A stretch of 64,000 bases of DNA from Toxorhynchites rutilus septentrionalis (Eukaryota; Arthropoda; Insecta; Diptera; Culicidae). Made by a program: the position numbers and the translations under genes. Numbering within the stretch: position 1 is the stretch's first letter; each line of letters opens with the position of its first letter. The notes beneath the pieces were generated by a model. It saw nothing but the letters and a program-made list of their open reading frames with translations, searched no databases and was not told the origin of the DNA. The stretch covers positions 226,561,882 through 226,625,881 of the forward strand of contig NC_073746.1 of the NCBI RefSeq assembly GCF_029784135.1, written 5' to 3'. Below are positions 10,823 to 21,700 of this stretch, piece by piece.

Positions 10823-12075
10823 CTGCCCATGTTTGTATAGGAGACGTAAGCGACAAAATGAACAAAATCGGCTTTTTCACCGTTTTGCATTCTACGCAAT
10901 GTTATACGTTTGCTCAACATGCAAACAAACATTTTTTGTTCGAAAATATTTGAGCAATTTAAAAAAAACCTTTCCGAAAAATCACAAAATCAAAATCATA
11001 ACAAACGTAGTTTCATACATCGTTCGAAAATCAAAAATTATAAGTATTATGTGCTATAAGCAGATCTACATTTGATTCACATTCTTTGTAGAGTCCAAAC
11101 ATGCCTGTCACGATAGTGTCTTATTACTTACTGTTTCCTAATAGATGAATACAAGAAACCATTGAAACACTGCTCATATAATTACTATTTTCTGTACGCT
11201 GCACTTCGATGAACAAAAAGAAGCAATTGAGTTTTTTAATGTTATAATTACCTAAATTGTTATAATGTTATAATTAAAAAAAATTTTAAATCTTCATGCA
11301 GATAATGAAACGATCAGATCAGTAGTAAAATTAAAATAATATTCTTAGCATTATAATTCCTCGGATTTGACATCGAATTATTCCACATACTCAGCATTTA
11401 CAGCATATACAGATTGATCGTGATATCGGTAAATCATGTTGCTAAAATTACCAACCTTACAGATTGTCTTTACAAATTCAATTAATTTAAAAAACATGAA
11501 CCTACTGTTCTTATAATATCCCAGAGTATTCAGGGAAAAAGTACTATTCTAGACTCGCAACAAATTCAGAGCACCTTTTCCAGACATTTCTCTAAATTTA
11601 TTCGAAACCTTTTTGATTTTATCAGATAACCACTGAAACTACCGACGGAGACGTTTTGACTATTATCGGAAATGTAAATACTAATACTACAGACAGAGAA
11701 ACCTGGTGATTACGGCTAGCTATGCGAAGTTCGTCACTTTTACTTCCATTTTTTGGAAGAATGTCGGGAGTGAGAATTGAACTCGTGACCTTCAGCGTGA
11801 GAGGCATGGATGTTACCACTACGCCAGATCGCCTCCACATTGAAACGATTGATTGTCTGCATAAATAGACGTAAGCGTTTTCCAAATGGAAAAAATATGT
11901 TTTAATCCGCAAAATATCCTAGGCCCTCTTTTTGCCGATAATGTCCTTCAACTGGACAGATTATTTCATCGTAAATTTGCATAGTTACGCTTGTAGGCAA
12001 AAAAAAAACAACAAAATTGCATTTTCCCAACACTAACGGTGTTGGTGATTACGTCTTCTACGCAAACATGGACAG
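10823..12075. mobile_element. TTAT-flanked TIR element A inside the mariner
   Basis: Ends CTGCCCATGTTTG and CAAACATGGACAG are inverted repeats, flanked by TTAT at 10819-10822 and 12076-12079. Its interior aligns, reversed, with element B at 60093-63142, which has TTAA duplications. A 4-bp TTAW target is piggyBac-like, but the terminal bases are not typical and no transposase is visible. An extra segment of about 440 bp (about 11500-11940), carrying a SINE head, is absent from B. Confidence 0.65.
11716..11837 (-). repeat. tRNA-derived SINE (family of 24.6 and 34.6 kb), minus strand
   Basis: Read on the minus strand it begins GGCGATCTGGCGTAGTGG. It has an A box (TGGCGTAGTGG) and a B box (GAGTTCAATTC) at tRNA-like spacing. 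The head matches the copies at 24648 and 34558, but its 3' sequence diverges after GTGACGAAC. Confidence 0.75.
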
Positions 12076-12225
12076 TTATGTTAGTACTCATGTTTCTCAC
12101 TTATGCCGACAAGTTCGGCCATTTTGAATGTTTAGCTAATTGTTGACAGCTGCTTTGCTTGCACGTGTTTGGGCTCGTCTTCGATTTTTACGTATTGAAA
12201 AAAATGGTAAATGGTGCGTGGATAC

Positions 12226-13058
12226 ATTCTGAATGTTGGCTGTGGCATACGGAGAAGCTACCTTGGACCGAAGCAGCGTTTATCGGTGGTACAAAATTTT
12301 CTCAGAAGGCCGAGAAGATGTGAATGACGAAGAGCATGCCGGACGCCCGAGCACTTCAACAGCAGACGAAAAAATTGATAAAGTGAATAAAATGGTATTG
12401 GCCAATCGTCGAATCACCGTTAGAGTAGTTCTGAGGACCTAGACATATCGATAGACTCGTGCCATTCGATTTTTAGCAATTATTTGGGCATGAGACGGGT
12501 CACCGCGAAATTCGTCCCAAAATTGCTCAATTTCGACCAAAAACAGCATCGCGTGAGCATTGCTAATAAGCTGTTAGACTCTTTCCGCGACCTGCTCCAA
12601 AGGGTCATAACTGGTGACGAATCTTGGGTTTATGGTTATGACGTGGAAACCAAAGCTCAATCATCTCAATGGAAGCTGCCGCACGAACCAAGACCGAAAA
12701 AAGCGCGCCAAGTTCGGTCGAATGTGAAAGTTTTGCTTACAGTTTTCTTCGATTGCAGGATCATGAGTTCTTGCCACAGGATAGAAAAGTTAATATGGAA
12801 TATATCCTGCAAGTTATGCGCAATTTGCGATAAGCAATCCGCAAGAAACGCCCGGATTTGTGGAAGAACAAAAATTGGCTTTTGCACCACGATAACGCCC
12901 CTGCTCACACTTCGTTGCTAGTGCCCGACTTTTTGGCCAAAAACAACACACTAATGATGCCGCAGCCACCATATTCCCCAGATCAGGCTCCCTGTGACGT
13001 TTTCTTGTTCCCGAAACTGAAGAGGCCCATGAAAGGACAACGCTGGGGATTACTTTGA
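12226..13058 (+). pseudogene. Mariner (DD34D) transposase, irritans-like, broken
   Basis: Successive frames give an N-terminal helix-turn-helix region (AYGEATLDRSSVYRWYKIF, then GRPST), the first catalytic block VITGDESWVYGYD near 12605, the second block LLHHDNAPAHTS near 12882 and YSPDQAPCDVFLFPKLK near 12975. The spacing from the Asp of HHDN to the Asp of APCD is 34 residues, the DD34D signature. Frameshifts near 12440-12490 and 12740-12860 and a missing N-terminus make it non-functional. The irritans-like label rests on these motifs and is tentative. Confidence 0.85.
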
Positions 13059-13141
13059 AGGGAATAAAATAGATATTCATGAATAAATAAATAATTTGAA
13101 AAAAAACACAAAATTCGCGATACTTGTGAGCACACCTCGTA

Positions 13142-14539
13142 TTGTTCTCTTTTGCTTTCTTCAGACTTAGATTCATAAGAGACGAAACAACATACACTGA
13201 AAACAAAAATTCGTATGAATTCATAATACTGAATCCGTATTTCCTGAAAAACCGAACAAACCCGTATCTCCGACGGTAGGGCTCACGAAGAGTTACCTTT
13301 CATTAGCCAGATCCAATAGCAAATAGCTTATTAGTTTGATTCAATCGAACACGTTGAATATATAAAAGACACACAGATGATCGTATATTCAAAAAAACAA
13401 AATAGTCCATTTGCATAAACATTTTGCAGAAGATTTCACCGTTGCATCCTAACAATCTTCCGGTAGCCAGAGAACACCACCCATATCGATGATTGACTGC
13501 TCGTGCCAGTAAATCGCCACCGTTCCGACTGTAATATTCCGCAATGCATCCGCGCTTGGAAAAGCCGACGTAACGTTGTTTACTTCCCGCGATTGTCATT
13601 AGGAAGCCCAACGCCAACGAATTACACCCAGCCAGCGAGCCAGACTTCGGTCAGGACTGCCACAAGGGATTTCAATTGGCGCAAAATTTATGAGTCACTA
13701 CTGCCACCGCGCTGTCATTAGTTAGCCCGTTGGTGGCGTAGTGACGAAATCCGACTGTCGGTACGGAAGACCAGGCAACAATTTATGGTACCGCATTCCG
13801 TAGCAATTCCGCATGATGCCTTCCCCAAACCCGTTGGGCGGCTGGATTTCTCGGGTTGTCAGATTGAATGAGTGCTAGAATTGGTGCCGCTCGGGTTAAT
13901 CAGTATGGAAGCGAAGTGTCAGAATTCCCCACAAGTCGGGTGAGGCATTTTAAGTATGTTTCGTATAGGTTAAACAGAGTTGAATCACATCAAGCTACTA
14001 ATTAAAAATGTATTCAAAACAAAACAATAATATAAGAGTAAATTACGACCAGACTCCGAAAATATGATGATGGTAACGAGTCATCCTTTCCCTCCGAATG
14101 CTCGAATATTATTTCACTCATCCACCGCACACATTCGGATCGCTAGGGGGGATTGTTTTGTTTTCATTGGGAAATGGAAAACCGCGAAAGCATGGCTTTT
14201 CAACCTGAAACGATGGCCATTCTACGAACAGAAATCGTTTTATACATTGGCACGTGAATAAATTGATCCGGGTGGACGATTCCGTTTCGATTGGTGGTGA
14301 TGTTCATTCAGCCTTATTAGTGCAATTGATGCAACTTGAAACCGCTAGCGAATCTCATTGATCGATCTCACAAACGATATGCTGGAAAATTTTCACATTC
14401 CGATGAATTGATCCACCTCTTCGAAACAAAATTTAATTAATTTCATATTGCTCTGATTCAAGTAACTCAAGTAATTAATTATTGTTCGTTCTTTTTTATC
14501 TTCTCTTTCTCCCACAAAATTTGAATAACCACATCATAG
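13142..14539. other. Intron or intergenic DNA without recognised features
   Basis: This stretch is less AT-rich than most of the window around 13.5-13.9 kb. No coding exon or transposon end stands out. It probably belongs to the last intron of the gene whose final exon begins at 14540. Confidence 0.35.
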
Positions 14540-14875
14540 AAGCGTAGTCAAACCGTCTACACCGGCGTGAAATACAATAAGCTCGGCAGCAGAAGCCGTG
14601 GCAAGAAGGCTTCGAGCGGTGGCCGAACGACCATGAGGATATCAATACCAGCCGATGCTGATGATTTATTGGAACCAATTGTAAATAATTCCGAAGACGA
14701 CGACGAAGATGACGGTGGCGAGGAAGAAGAGATGAATGAGCTGGAAGTGGAAGAGGGCGATGAGCGCCACGAAATTGGTCACGATAGCGCCAGTAGCGGT
14801 CGCCCGGTGGCCACAGGCTACAAACAACCCCGACGAGGGACGAAAGAGCACACGACGCGATTCGCGAGGACTTGA
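14540..14875 (+). CDS. Last coding exon of an unrecognised acidic-tailed protein
   Basis: A pyrimidine-rich tract (TTATCTTCTCTTTCTCCC) and an AG at 14538-14539 precede an open frame reading KRSQTVYTGVKYNKL, a basic Ser/Gly stretch, TTMRISIPADADDLLEP, then a strongly acidic run (DDDEDDGGEEEEMNELEVEE). The stop is the TGA at 14873-14875. The frame upstream of the AG is closed by TAG, consistent with an intron. PolyA signals AATAAA occur at 15118 and 15289. Composition and codon evenness argue for a real exon, but I do not recognise the family. The acidic segment suggests a disordered cytoplasmic or nuclear tail. No upstream exon was found in the window. Confidence 0.5.
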   Translation, partial: KRSQTVYTGVKYNKLGSRSRGKKASSGGRTTMRISIPADADDLLEPIVNNSEDDDEDDGGEEEEMNELEVEEGDERHEIGHDSASSGRPVATGYKQPRRGTKEHTTRFART

Positions 14876-15117
14876 AAGTGTCCTCCCATGGGAACGACCA
14901 GAATGGAATGGACAGGGCGCAGGGATTGGTAAATGTGTGCTATAATAGGCGTTAACAAATTACTATAAATATTTACTTAAGCGAGAGTAAACGAGAGAAA
15001 GAGTGAGGGGCGCAAAATCAAATGACACTTTATTGCTAGCGGGAAACAAATATGACGGCAGATTAAGCGAATCTAGCTGGAATGATTTGCTTCAGTTTGG
15101 GGTTTTTATTTGTGGGG

Positions 15118-15294
15118 AATAAAATAGAATAATGTACGCTAAACAAAAAGAAACAAAAATCGGAAAAATCATTCCCCGCGCGAGAGGAGTGCTTGTGTGT
15201 GCGTGTGCGTGGGACAAATGGGGTGTGATATTTTTCCCTTTTTTCAAATTCCGTTGTTTTTATACACTATTAATTATTATATATGAGAAATAAA
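15118..15294 (+). terminator. Candidate polyadenylation signals
   Basis: AATAAA at 15118-15123 and again at 15289-15294 lie 240-420 bp downstream of the stop at 14875, suitable for the 3' end of that plus-strand transcript. Confidence 0.4.
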
Positions 15295-15764
15295 CTGACA
15301 AAAAAGAACGAATAACGTAGGAGGAAATGATTTATACACTGTTAAGGCACTTTTCAAATTCCAAGACAGCAGCAGCAGTAGCAATGATTTAGTGCGTTCC
15401 ACAGCTGTCGAGAAACAGAAAAGGTTGACGCGAAAAAAAGGTGATTCACAGCAAACGACGCTTCGGTTTCAGGTATGGAGCTGGTTTCGCTAACCCGAAT
15501 GTGTCGTCAAAAATTAAGCTTTTCAGTTCACGTTCAAATCACAATAGGTTCAAACTTTCTTCCAACGCGCGTTGTTTCGAAAATAGATCAATTAATATTT
15601 TAAGTTATTTAGGAAATGTAGATCATAGGTAACTACAAATTCTAATACATGTGAGACAAAAGTATTCTACTGATACAATCCTATTTTATTTCAATTAAAA
15701 AACCAGCGAGCAACGATTTTTTGATATTCATTCTTAACAAGGCTTTATATCAAGATATTTCAAA

Positions 15765-16155
15765 ATGGTGTTCGGGGACGAGTTCACACAATCGATGCTG
15801 ACTATCAGACAAGCCGATTCCGAAGATAAAAACTTCACGGGGAAGACAAAACGCTGTGCAGAAGATTATTTCAAGTTTTATTTTGAAACACCGAACAGAG
15901 ACTTCGAACATTTCAAACCAATCCATTGTGCTCCCAGAATCATTTGTTGGTAAGTGTATATATTTTACCTAATTGGAGATGATTGGCTCAAACTTTTGCT
16001 ATCTTGCTATCTATCATTTTACGACCGTTTTTCACATTGAACGTCCGAATAGGACTGATTCTTCACAGCATCTGGAGATTAGGTCATATTTTTCAGTCTT
16101 GACAGCGAATATGTTGTCATCAGAGGAAGTGAAACGATTATGATTGTAATATGAA
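15765..16155 (+). CDS. Possible two-exon small gene, unrecognised
   Basis: An ATG in good context (CAAAATGG) at 15765 opens a 62-codon frame (MVFGDEFTQSMLTIRQ, then KTKRCAEDYFKFYFETPNRD) running into a consensus donor GTAAGT at about 15951. An acceptor (CATATTTTTCAG) near 16096, about 145 bp on, would add about 18 codons (LDSEYVVIRG) before a stop near 16155. Phases agree. I recognise no domain and cannot exclude chance. It may be the first exon of a longer gene whose other exons I could not see. Confidence 0.25.
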
Positions 16156-16159
16156 TCGA

Positions 16160-17931
16160 TAGACTCGAATTCTGTCTAATTGAGTAATAATAAACGAACT
16201 GAAATAACTGGAGAAAAGATACTATTTTCTTACCACTTCTTGGTACACTGTTTTGAATTCTACATTGTGTCAGTGTCATGCTTGTTTGTACGGAGAAAAA
16301 CAGGTTCTTCTCAGGATGTGTACGTGTTTATTGGTGCAAATATCACACTCTTTCAGATATTACCGATCCTGGACAATGATGATCTTTATCATAATTATTC
16401 CTGAAATTACCATAATATATTATGTCAGACCTATTAACAACTTTTCTATGAATGGCTTTCGATGACTTTTGAGGACCGAGCATATGTCGCAATTGTAGAG
16501 TCCAATTTCTGATGAAGCAAACAAATTGGAATGTATACGTCGTAACGTTTACATTTATGGAATTTTGAACAACTGTAACATTCCAATCAGAGAGGATATA
16601 CCTGAAATGAATTTTGGAGCGTTTCTGAGAGTGACGAAGAGATTGCGGGGGAGCCTGGTCCATGAATGACCACATGATGTTTGAAGTGGTGAGTCTCTGC
16701 CATCTCTTTAGGGTTTAGGGTGAGAAATCAATCAACTTACCAGTTCATTGAAATTTTGGGGGAATTGAGGAAATGATTTTAAGAGAAACAATTGATCAAA
16801 TGTGTGAAGAATCCTATATATTTTACAAATTTTTGCTTGGCTTTTGATTTGATTCTCTTTTTTCATCTCCTACTTTGACCTTTTATCTGTTTTCGCTAAC
16901 ATTAGCTTATTTCCTGGCTTCTCTTGTCATTTTTCCAATAGTATATTATTCTTCCTTTATTCGTTTCCGTCGTATTCTTTGTTTGATCCTCTCCAGCTTG
17001 ACATTCTCTCGATTCGATTGGTTTGTCTTGCTATACTATTCCAGCATGTTGCTGAATGTCTCTCTCCTCTAGGCCAAACGAGCACATCATCGACAGGATC
17101 GCTAGGCTAAAGATCAGATGTTACGTCCATACCCTCCTTTTGATTTCCGTCAGGATCTTCAATATTCGATTCTATAAAAATAAGTTTATTGAAACCTTCT
17201 CACGAAAAATGGTTAAAAACATTTACCAAGTGCGGCATCCTTGTTGACCATTCCAGTTGCAGTTTCACTTTCGTCAAAAGAGAAGTTAATAGAAACGCTA
17301 CCGCAATGATTGAGAGGCGCCGTAAACATAAGACCTTTACACGAGTGCTTAACAATTTCCAATTAAAAGCAATTAAAAAGCCAGTTCCTCCACAGGGCCT
17401 TTCGTGTGACCAAAGGTTGAGATGGTTGTTAGTGAACCCAGATAGAACGTCTTCATCCAATCGCATTTTGATGTACCTATGCAGCTGTTGGTACAAATTC
17501 AATAATGTTTCCTGTACCACTTGGTTTATGTTCACGATCATCAAAATGACACTGTTGACTCGATACCGGCGAAGTTTTTTCTACACATTTGCCATACCTC
17601 TTCCAAAACTCCAAGAGAACAACCAATTTCCTTTATCGAAATTGTTATTTTCGAAGTAAACATTGCAGGCACGAACGACAGAACCTCAGACCACACTGGC
17701 ACAGGAATCGCGATCCATCAAAATTCAAAAAAATACTTGAACTGATCTAGGAAACCATTGTCGGGCCATCTCCTATCCCATGAAACTTGCGGTAACATTG
17801 GAATAGAAAAATTGTTTGTGATTCCAAAGCCACCGTCTTCAATATCGATATCTCTTATCGCAGCTGTTCAAAGTTCAATAATATATCGAAAAATCTTTCA
17901 TACGTCGTTTGTGTCGAAGCGCAGTGTCCAG
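16160..17931. other. No recognised gene
   Basis: Minus-strand frames at 16343-16675 and 17200-17544 are open but show no known motif. The 17.2-17.5 kb frame contains cysteines and short hydrophobic runs. I could not assign repeats in this interval. Confidence 0.3.
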
Positions 17932-18035
17932 TGATAAATTTAATATGTATCATCAGAATCAGGCGTGATGAATCCTCTACAGTAGTGAAGAGGATTCATC
18001 ACGCCTGATTCTGATGATACATATTAAATTTATCA
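17932..18035. repeat. Perfect hairpin, 47-bp arms and 10-nt loop
   Basis: Left arm 17932-17978 and right arm 17989-18035 are exact reverse complements over 47 bp, separated by ACAGTAGTGA. The repeat stops abruptly on both sides. Nothing in either arm resembles coding sequence. Confidence 0.95.
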
Positions 18036-19180
18036 TTTACATCATTACATTCTTTTCGTATTCGACTTCGAACAGTGCCTTGTAAGAAGAGTCCAGGTTT
18101 TGGGATCTAGAGAAACAGCCCATTATCACGAGTACCAATCATTCCGCATTAGCATATAGCAGTACATCAGCATTTGTAATGCTTGTGAGCCTAATACCAA
18201 CATTGTTAACGCATAATACTAGCATACGGTGTTAAAAAGCACTCTAACATAAGCATTGATAACACCAATGACAACATAGAGACTTCACTGAGTATTGTAA
18301 ATCTGCAAACAGTGATTGAAATGTGATTATTACCAAATAAAATCAAAAATTTTCAGTTGAAATTAGATTCTAATTTTAGAAATCAAAAGGGAATCAGATA
18401 AGAACAAAAGTAATGCTTATTAAAAGCAATAGCTGTAGCATGAGTTACATACTGGTTACATAGTTGTTCGTAGGAATCATGACGCATTTCATAATGCGAC
18501 AATGGAATTTGACTTGAGTCTCAAGGAGAAATTCGAGAACACACTAAATTCTTTTTTATGTGATTTTTTTCGCGATTTTTTTACGCGATTCTCTCGGAAT
18601 TACGCGATTTTCTTGAAATGCATATCGTCGTCTTGATAGGAAGAGAGGATCTGCGGTGCGCGTATGAGTGTGGTTGTTAATCAGGGAACTTATTTCCCTG
18701 GATTTTTGTTACTTTTCGAAAATCTTGCCTTAAGGGCTCTCTCATGGGCTAAGCCCCTAGACTTCAGCAAATCCCGACTAGGGCAGTCACTAACCCTTCA
18801 GAATCCGACGGCTCCATAATGGTCCGTCCGAGTGAAGTAAGTGGTTTGCTTTTCGGTTCGGGATTTGCTCTGTTATTCTTACCAGTGTTTTCGACCTCCT
18901 TCCCTGTTATAACTCTAGCTTAAAATTGAAATGGAGAGAAAAGATTTCCCTTCCCTACACAGATAACCGAAACTGCATCGGTTATCTGCCTGCATATTTG
19001 CTACCTAAAATTCATCCCATGGTTTCCATACTTCGCTGGTTTCCTCCTGCTGGCATTGTTTTGTTATTTAATTGCTCATTGCGCTTCAAATTTGTCGCGT
19101 AAAAAAAGAATTCAGTGTACTTTTCTTTTTTTCCATATTCAGCTAAATTATGTGTTATTAATAATCCCAAATTATCCGAT
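18036..19180. other. No recognised feature
   Basis: Mixed AT-rich DNA. No gene, terminal repeat pair or RNA gene could be supported. Confidence 0.3.
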
Positions 19181-21700
19181 TGAATTCTATAATCTGGAAA
19201 TCAGAGTCTGGATTACGTATCTGGAAACTAAAATATACGATATAATATTATAGAACAGGACCCAAAATCAGTATCTTGAAGCTGGGAACTTATTCTGGAA
19301 TCAACATTTTGATCTGGAATCTGGAAGATGGAATCTAGATTTTCCGTTTCGGAGTCTTCAAAAATTACATTCGTAATTTAAAATCTCGAATCAGTGATCG
19401 AAATCTTCAACCTAGGTTTATAAAATTTAATCGAAAATCTGAACGGTATAAAAATCGAAATTCTGAAATCAAAAATTCGTCATCCATCTGCGTTCAGTTT
19501 TCGTAAATCGGACCCAAATCTGGGAACTGATTCTGGAGTCTGACATTTTGGGTCTGGAATCTCCAAAACAGAATTAAATTCAAGAATAGGAATTTGGATT
19601 GTCAATTTAAAAAGTACATTCGTAATTCGGAATCTCAGGATTGGAAATCTAGTTGTGGAATCTGTGGATTCTGCCACCACTTGCCGTCGTAATCTGAGTT
19701 CAGATCTGCATCTGAAAATCGTATATGGTATTCAAAATTTGTAAGTTGGAATGTTAATCCATAGCCAATGAATGCCGGCATACTCGCGACATTGCAAATA
19801 TTCTAAAAAATCGAATGCCGCCATACATGTTTCACGGGTTCACAATCGGGTTCACCAATACAACTATACTGAACTGAATACCAAAAGCTGAATCTACATC
19901 AGAATCTTACACTGTAAACGAAATACTGGAATGTACAGTCAAAATCAATGTGCTAAAATGTTTTGGCTTCTTGATTTGTTACATTAAATGAGCCTAAAAA
20001 AACAGAAACAGAAAATGCGCTAGGCCCCCATATGGTATATCATTTGTGCAATATGAGTGAGCGAAACAAGAGACACATGGCAAATAAGCACGCATTAAAG
20101 CTTTTCACATATTCGCGGCCCAGACAGAGAAAGATATAGATCCACGTTTATAACATTTTTCATACTCTTAGAAAACGCTTTCCATCCTAGTTTTATAATC
20201 AAGTGTAATATTATCATACATTTATGCAACAGCACCAGTAGCTATGTGGATAGCGTGAACGTGTGAAACAGCCTTCCATTCTAGCCGGCCTTGGTTCGAT
20301 CCCCGTTGTCGTCGTTTGGACTTTTTTTTGTGCAATCCCAAAAGAGATTGAATAAAAAGATGCTTTTGTTTGCTCATTTCACGCTTCAGCACACAAAAAC
20401 GGAATCCACATCTTGAATTTATATCGGACATTTTGAAGATGAAATTAGGATTTTGGAATCTGATTCTGGATTCAGTACCCATAAATTAAATTCGCGGTTA
20501 GGAATCTTGAATCACTGATTGAAATATAGAACCAGCTGGAATTAAATATCTACATTCTGAAATCTGGAATCTGGGATTTGTTTTTTTGCAATTTTCGGGA
20601 ATCGAAACTGAATCTGCATCTTGTATCTCGGAACCTATTCTAAAATCCACATTCTGGAGTCCGGCATACGGTTTCTGGAAGCTGATTCCGGATTCTAAAT
20701 TCAGAAATCTGATCAATAAATTTGTTGGAAATTTGATCCTCAAACCCAAATTCTGCAGCTACATCGGGATCTGAGACTGTTAACAAGATTCTGAAACTAA
20801 GAGTTTCGAGTCTGGTATCTGCTTTAGAAAATCAGATTTGAACCTGCACCTTGAATCAGGAAACCTATTCAAGAATCCACAACTGGAGTCTGCTGTTTAT
20901 ATCTGGGATTTGGAAAACGAAATTCGGTTTTTGGAAGCCTATTCCAGTTTCTGAACACAGAAAATAACATTCGTGATTCAGAAACTTGAGTCACTGATCG
21001 AAACCTCAAACGTTTGGAAACCAAAGTCTGGAAATTATAAGGAATCTGCATGAAAAATAGAAAATATAGGATTCGGTTTTAACAATCATCATTTTGAAAT
21101 CTAAAATATTTCATCCACCTGGGCCTAAAATTCGAGTTGAGATCCGAATCTAAAATTTGTATCTGCTATTCAGGAAAAAAAAAACTCGTTCATTTCCTTT
21201 CTTGAGTTTCTGAAGCTGGATCTACATCAGGGTCTGAGACTATAAAGGGGCTTTTGGACTTTAGAATCTTTAAATTACAAATCTGCTTTCGGAAACTGAA
21301 ATTTTTTTTCGCAACGGATACTGAATCTGTGCATCCTTTTCCGGAATCTACTTAAAAAGTCTGGCCATTGAAAGTGGGATTTGGATTTTTCAATCTGATT
21401 CTGGATTCAAAATTCGTAAATTACAGTCATAGTTTGGTACTTCGATTCACTGATTTGAATATCAAGCCAGGATTCAGGAATTAACATCTGGAATCAGGAA
21501 AATATAACTACGAATGGGGAGTTATGGCCTGTATACAAAATCTGAATGAGGAAACCAGAATCCTTAATACATATCATGAAATCATAAATCTGAATCTAAT
21601 TTGAATCTAATTAATTTTGAAATTCGAATTCAATATTGTTGGAAGATAATTCTTGAATTCAGAAGATCAGATTCTGAAATCTAAAAACTGGAATTATCGG
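19180..21700. repeat. Degenerate GAATCTG/TGGAATC low-complexity tract
   Basis: Over about 2.5 kb the words GGAATCT, GAATCTG, TTCTGGA and AAATCTG recur every 10-25 bases without a fixed period, with longer similar blocks (for example near 19258, 19500, 20605 and 20849). The tract is interrupted by a family X/SINE copy at about 19951-20405. It looks like the remains of a simple repeat that spread and mutated. No open frame is meaningful. Confidence 0.7.
19951..20405 (+). repeat. Family X copy containing a tRNA-like SINE head
   Basis: Sequence from TTGTTACATTAAATGAG onward matches the X copy at 34368-35052. It includes a tRNA-like segment from 20222 with an A-box-like TAGCTATGTGG and B box GGTTCGATCCCC, followed by CAATCCCAAAAGAGATT. 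The X terminal repeats are not preserved here. Confidence 0.65.

Larger units (their letters stand above)
10741..13139 (+). mobile_element. Decayed DD34D mariner, interrupted
   Basis: Ends CGAGRTGTGCTCA, then TATCGCGAAT, are inverted repeats flanked by TA at 10739-10740 and 13140-13141. The element is about 2.4 kb rather than the usual 1.3 kb because another TIR element (10823-12075) sits inside its 5' part. Confidence 0.8.

Noticed and set aside
20222..20300. Possible tRNA gene (GGTTCGATCCCC box)
   Set aside because: The same segment recurs inside family X at 34.8 kb, and the remaining sequence does not form a sensible cloverleaf by eye.
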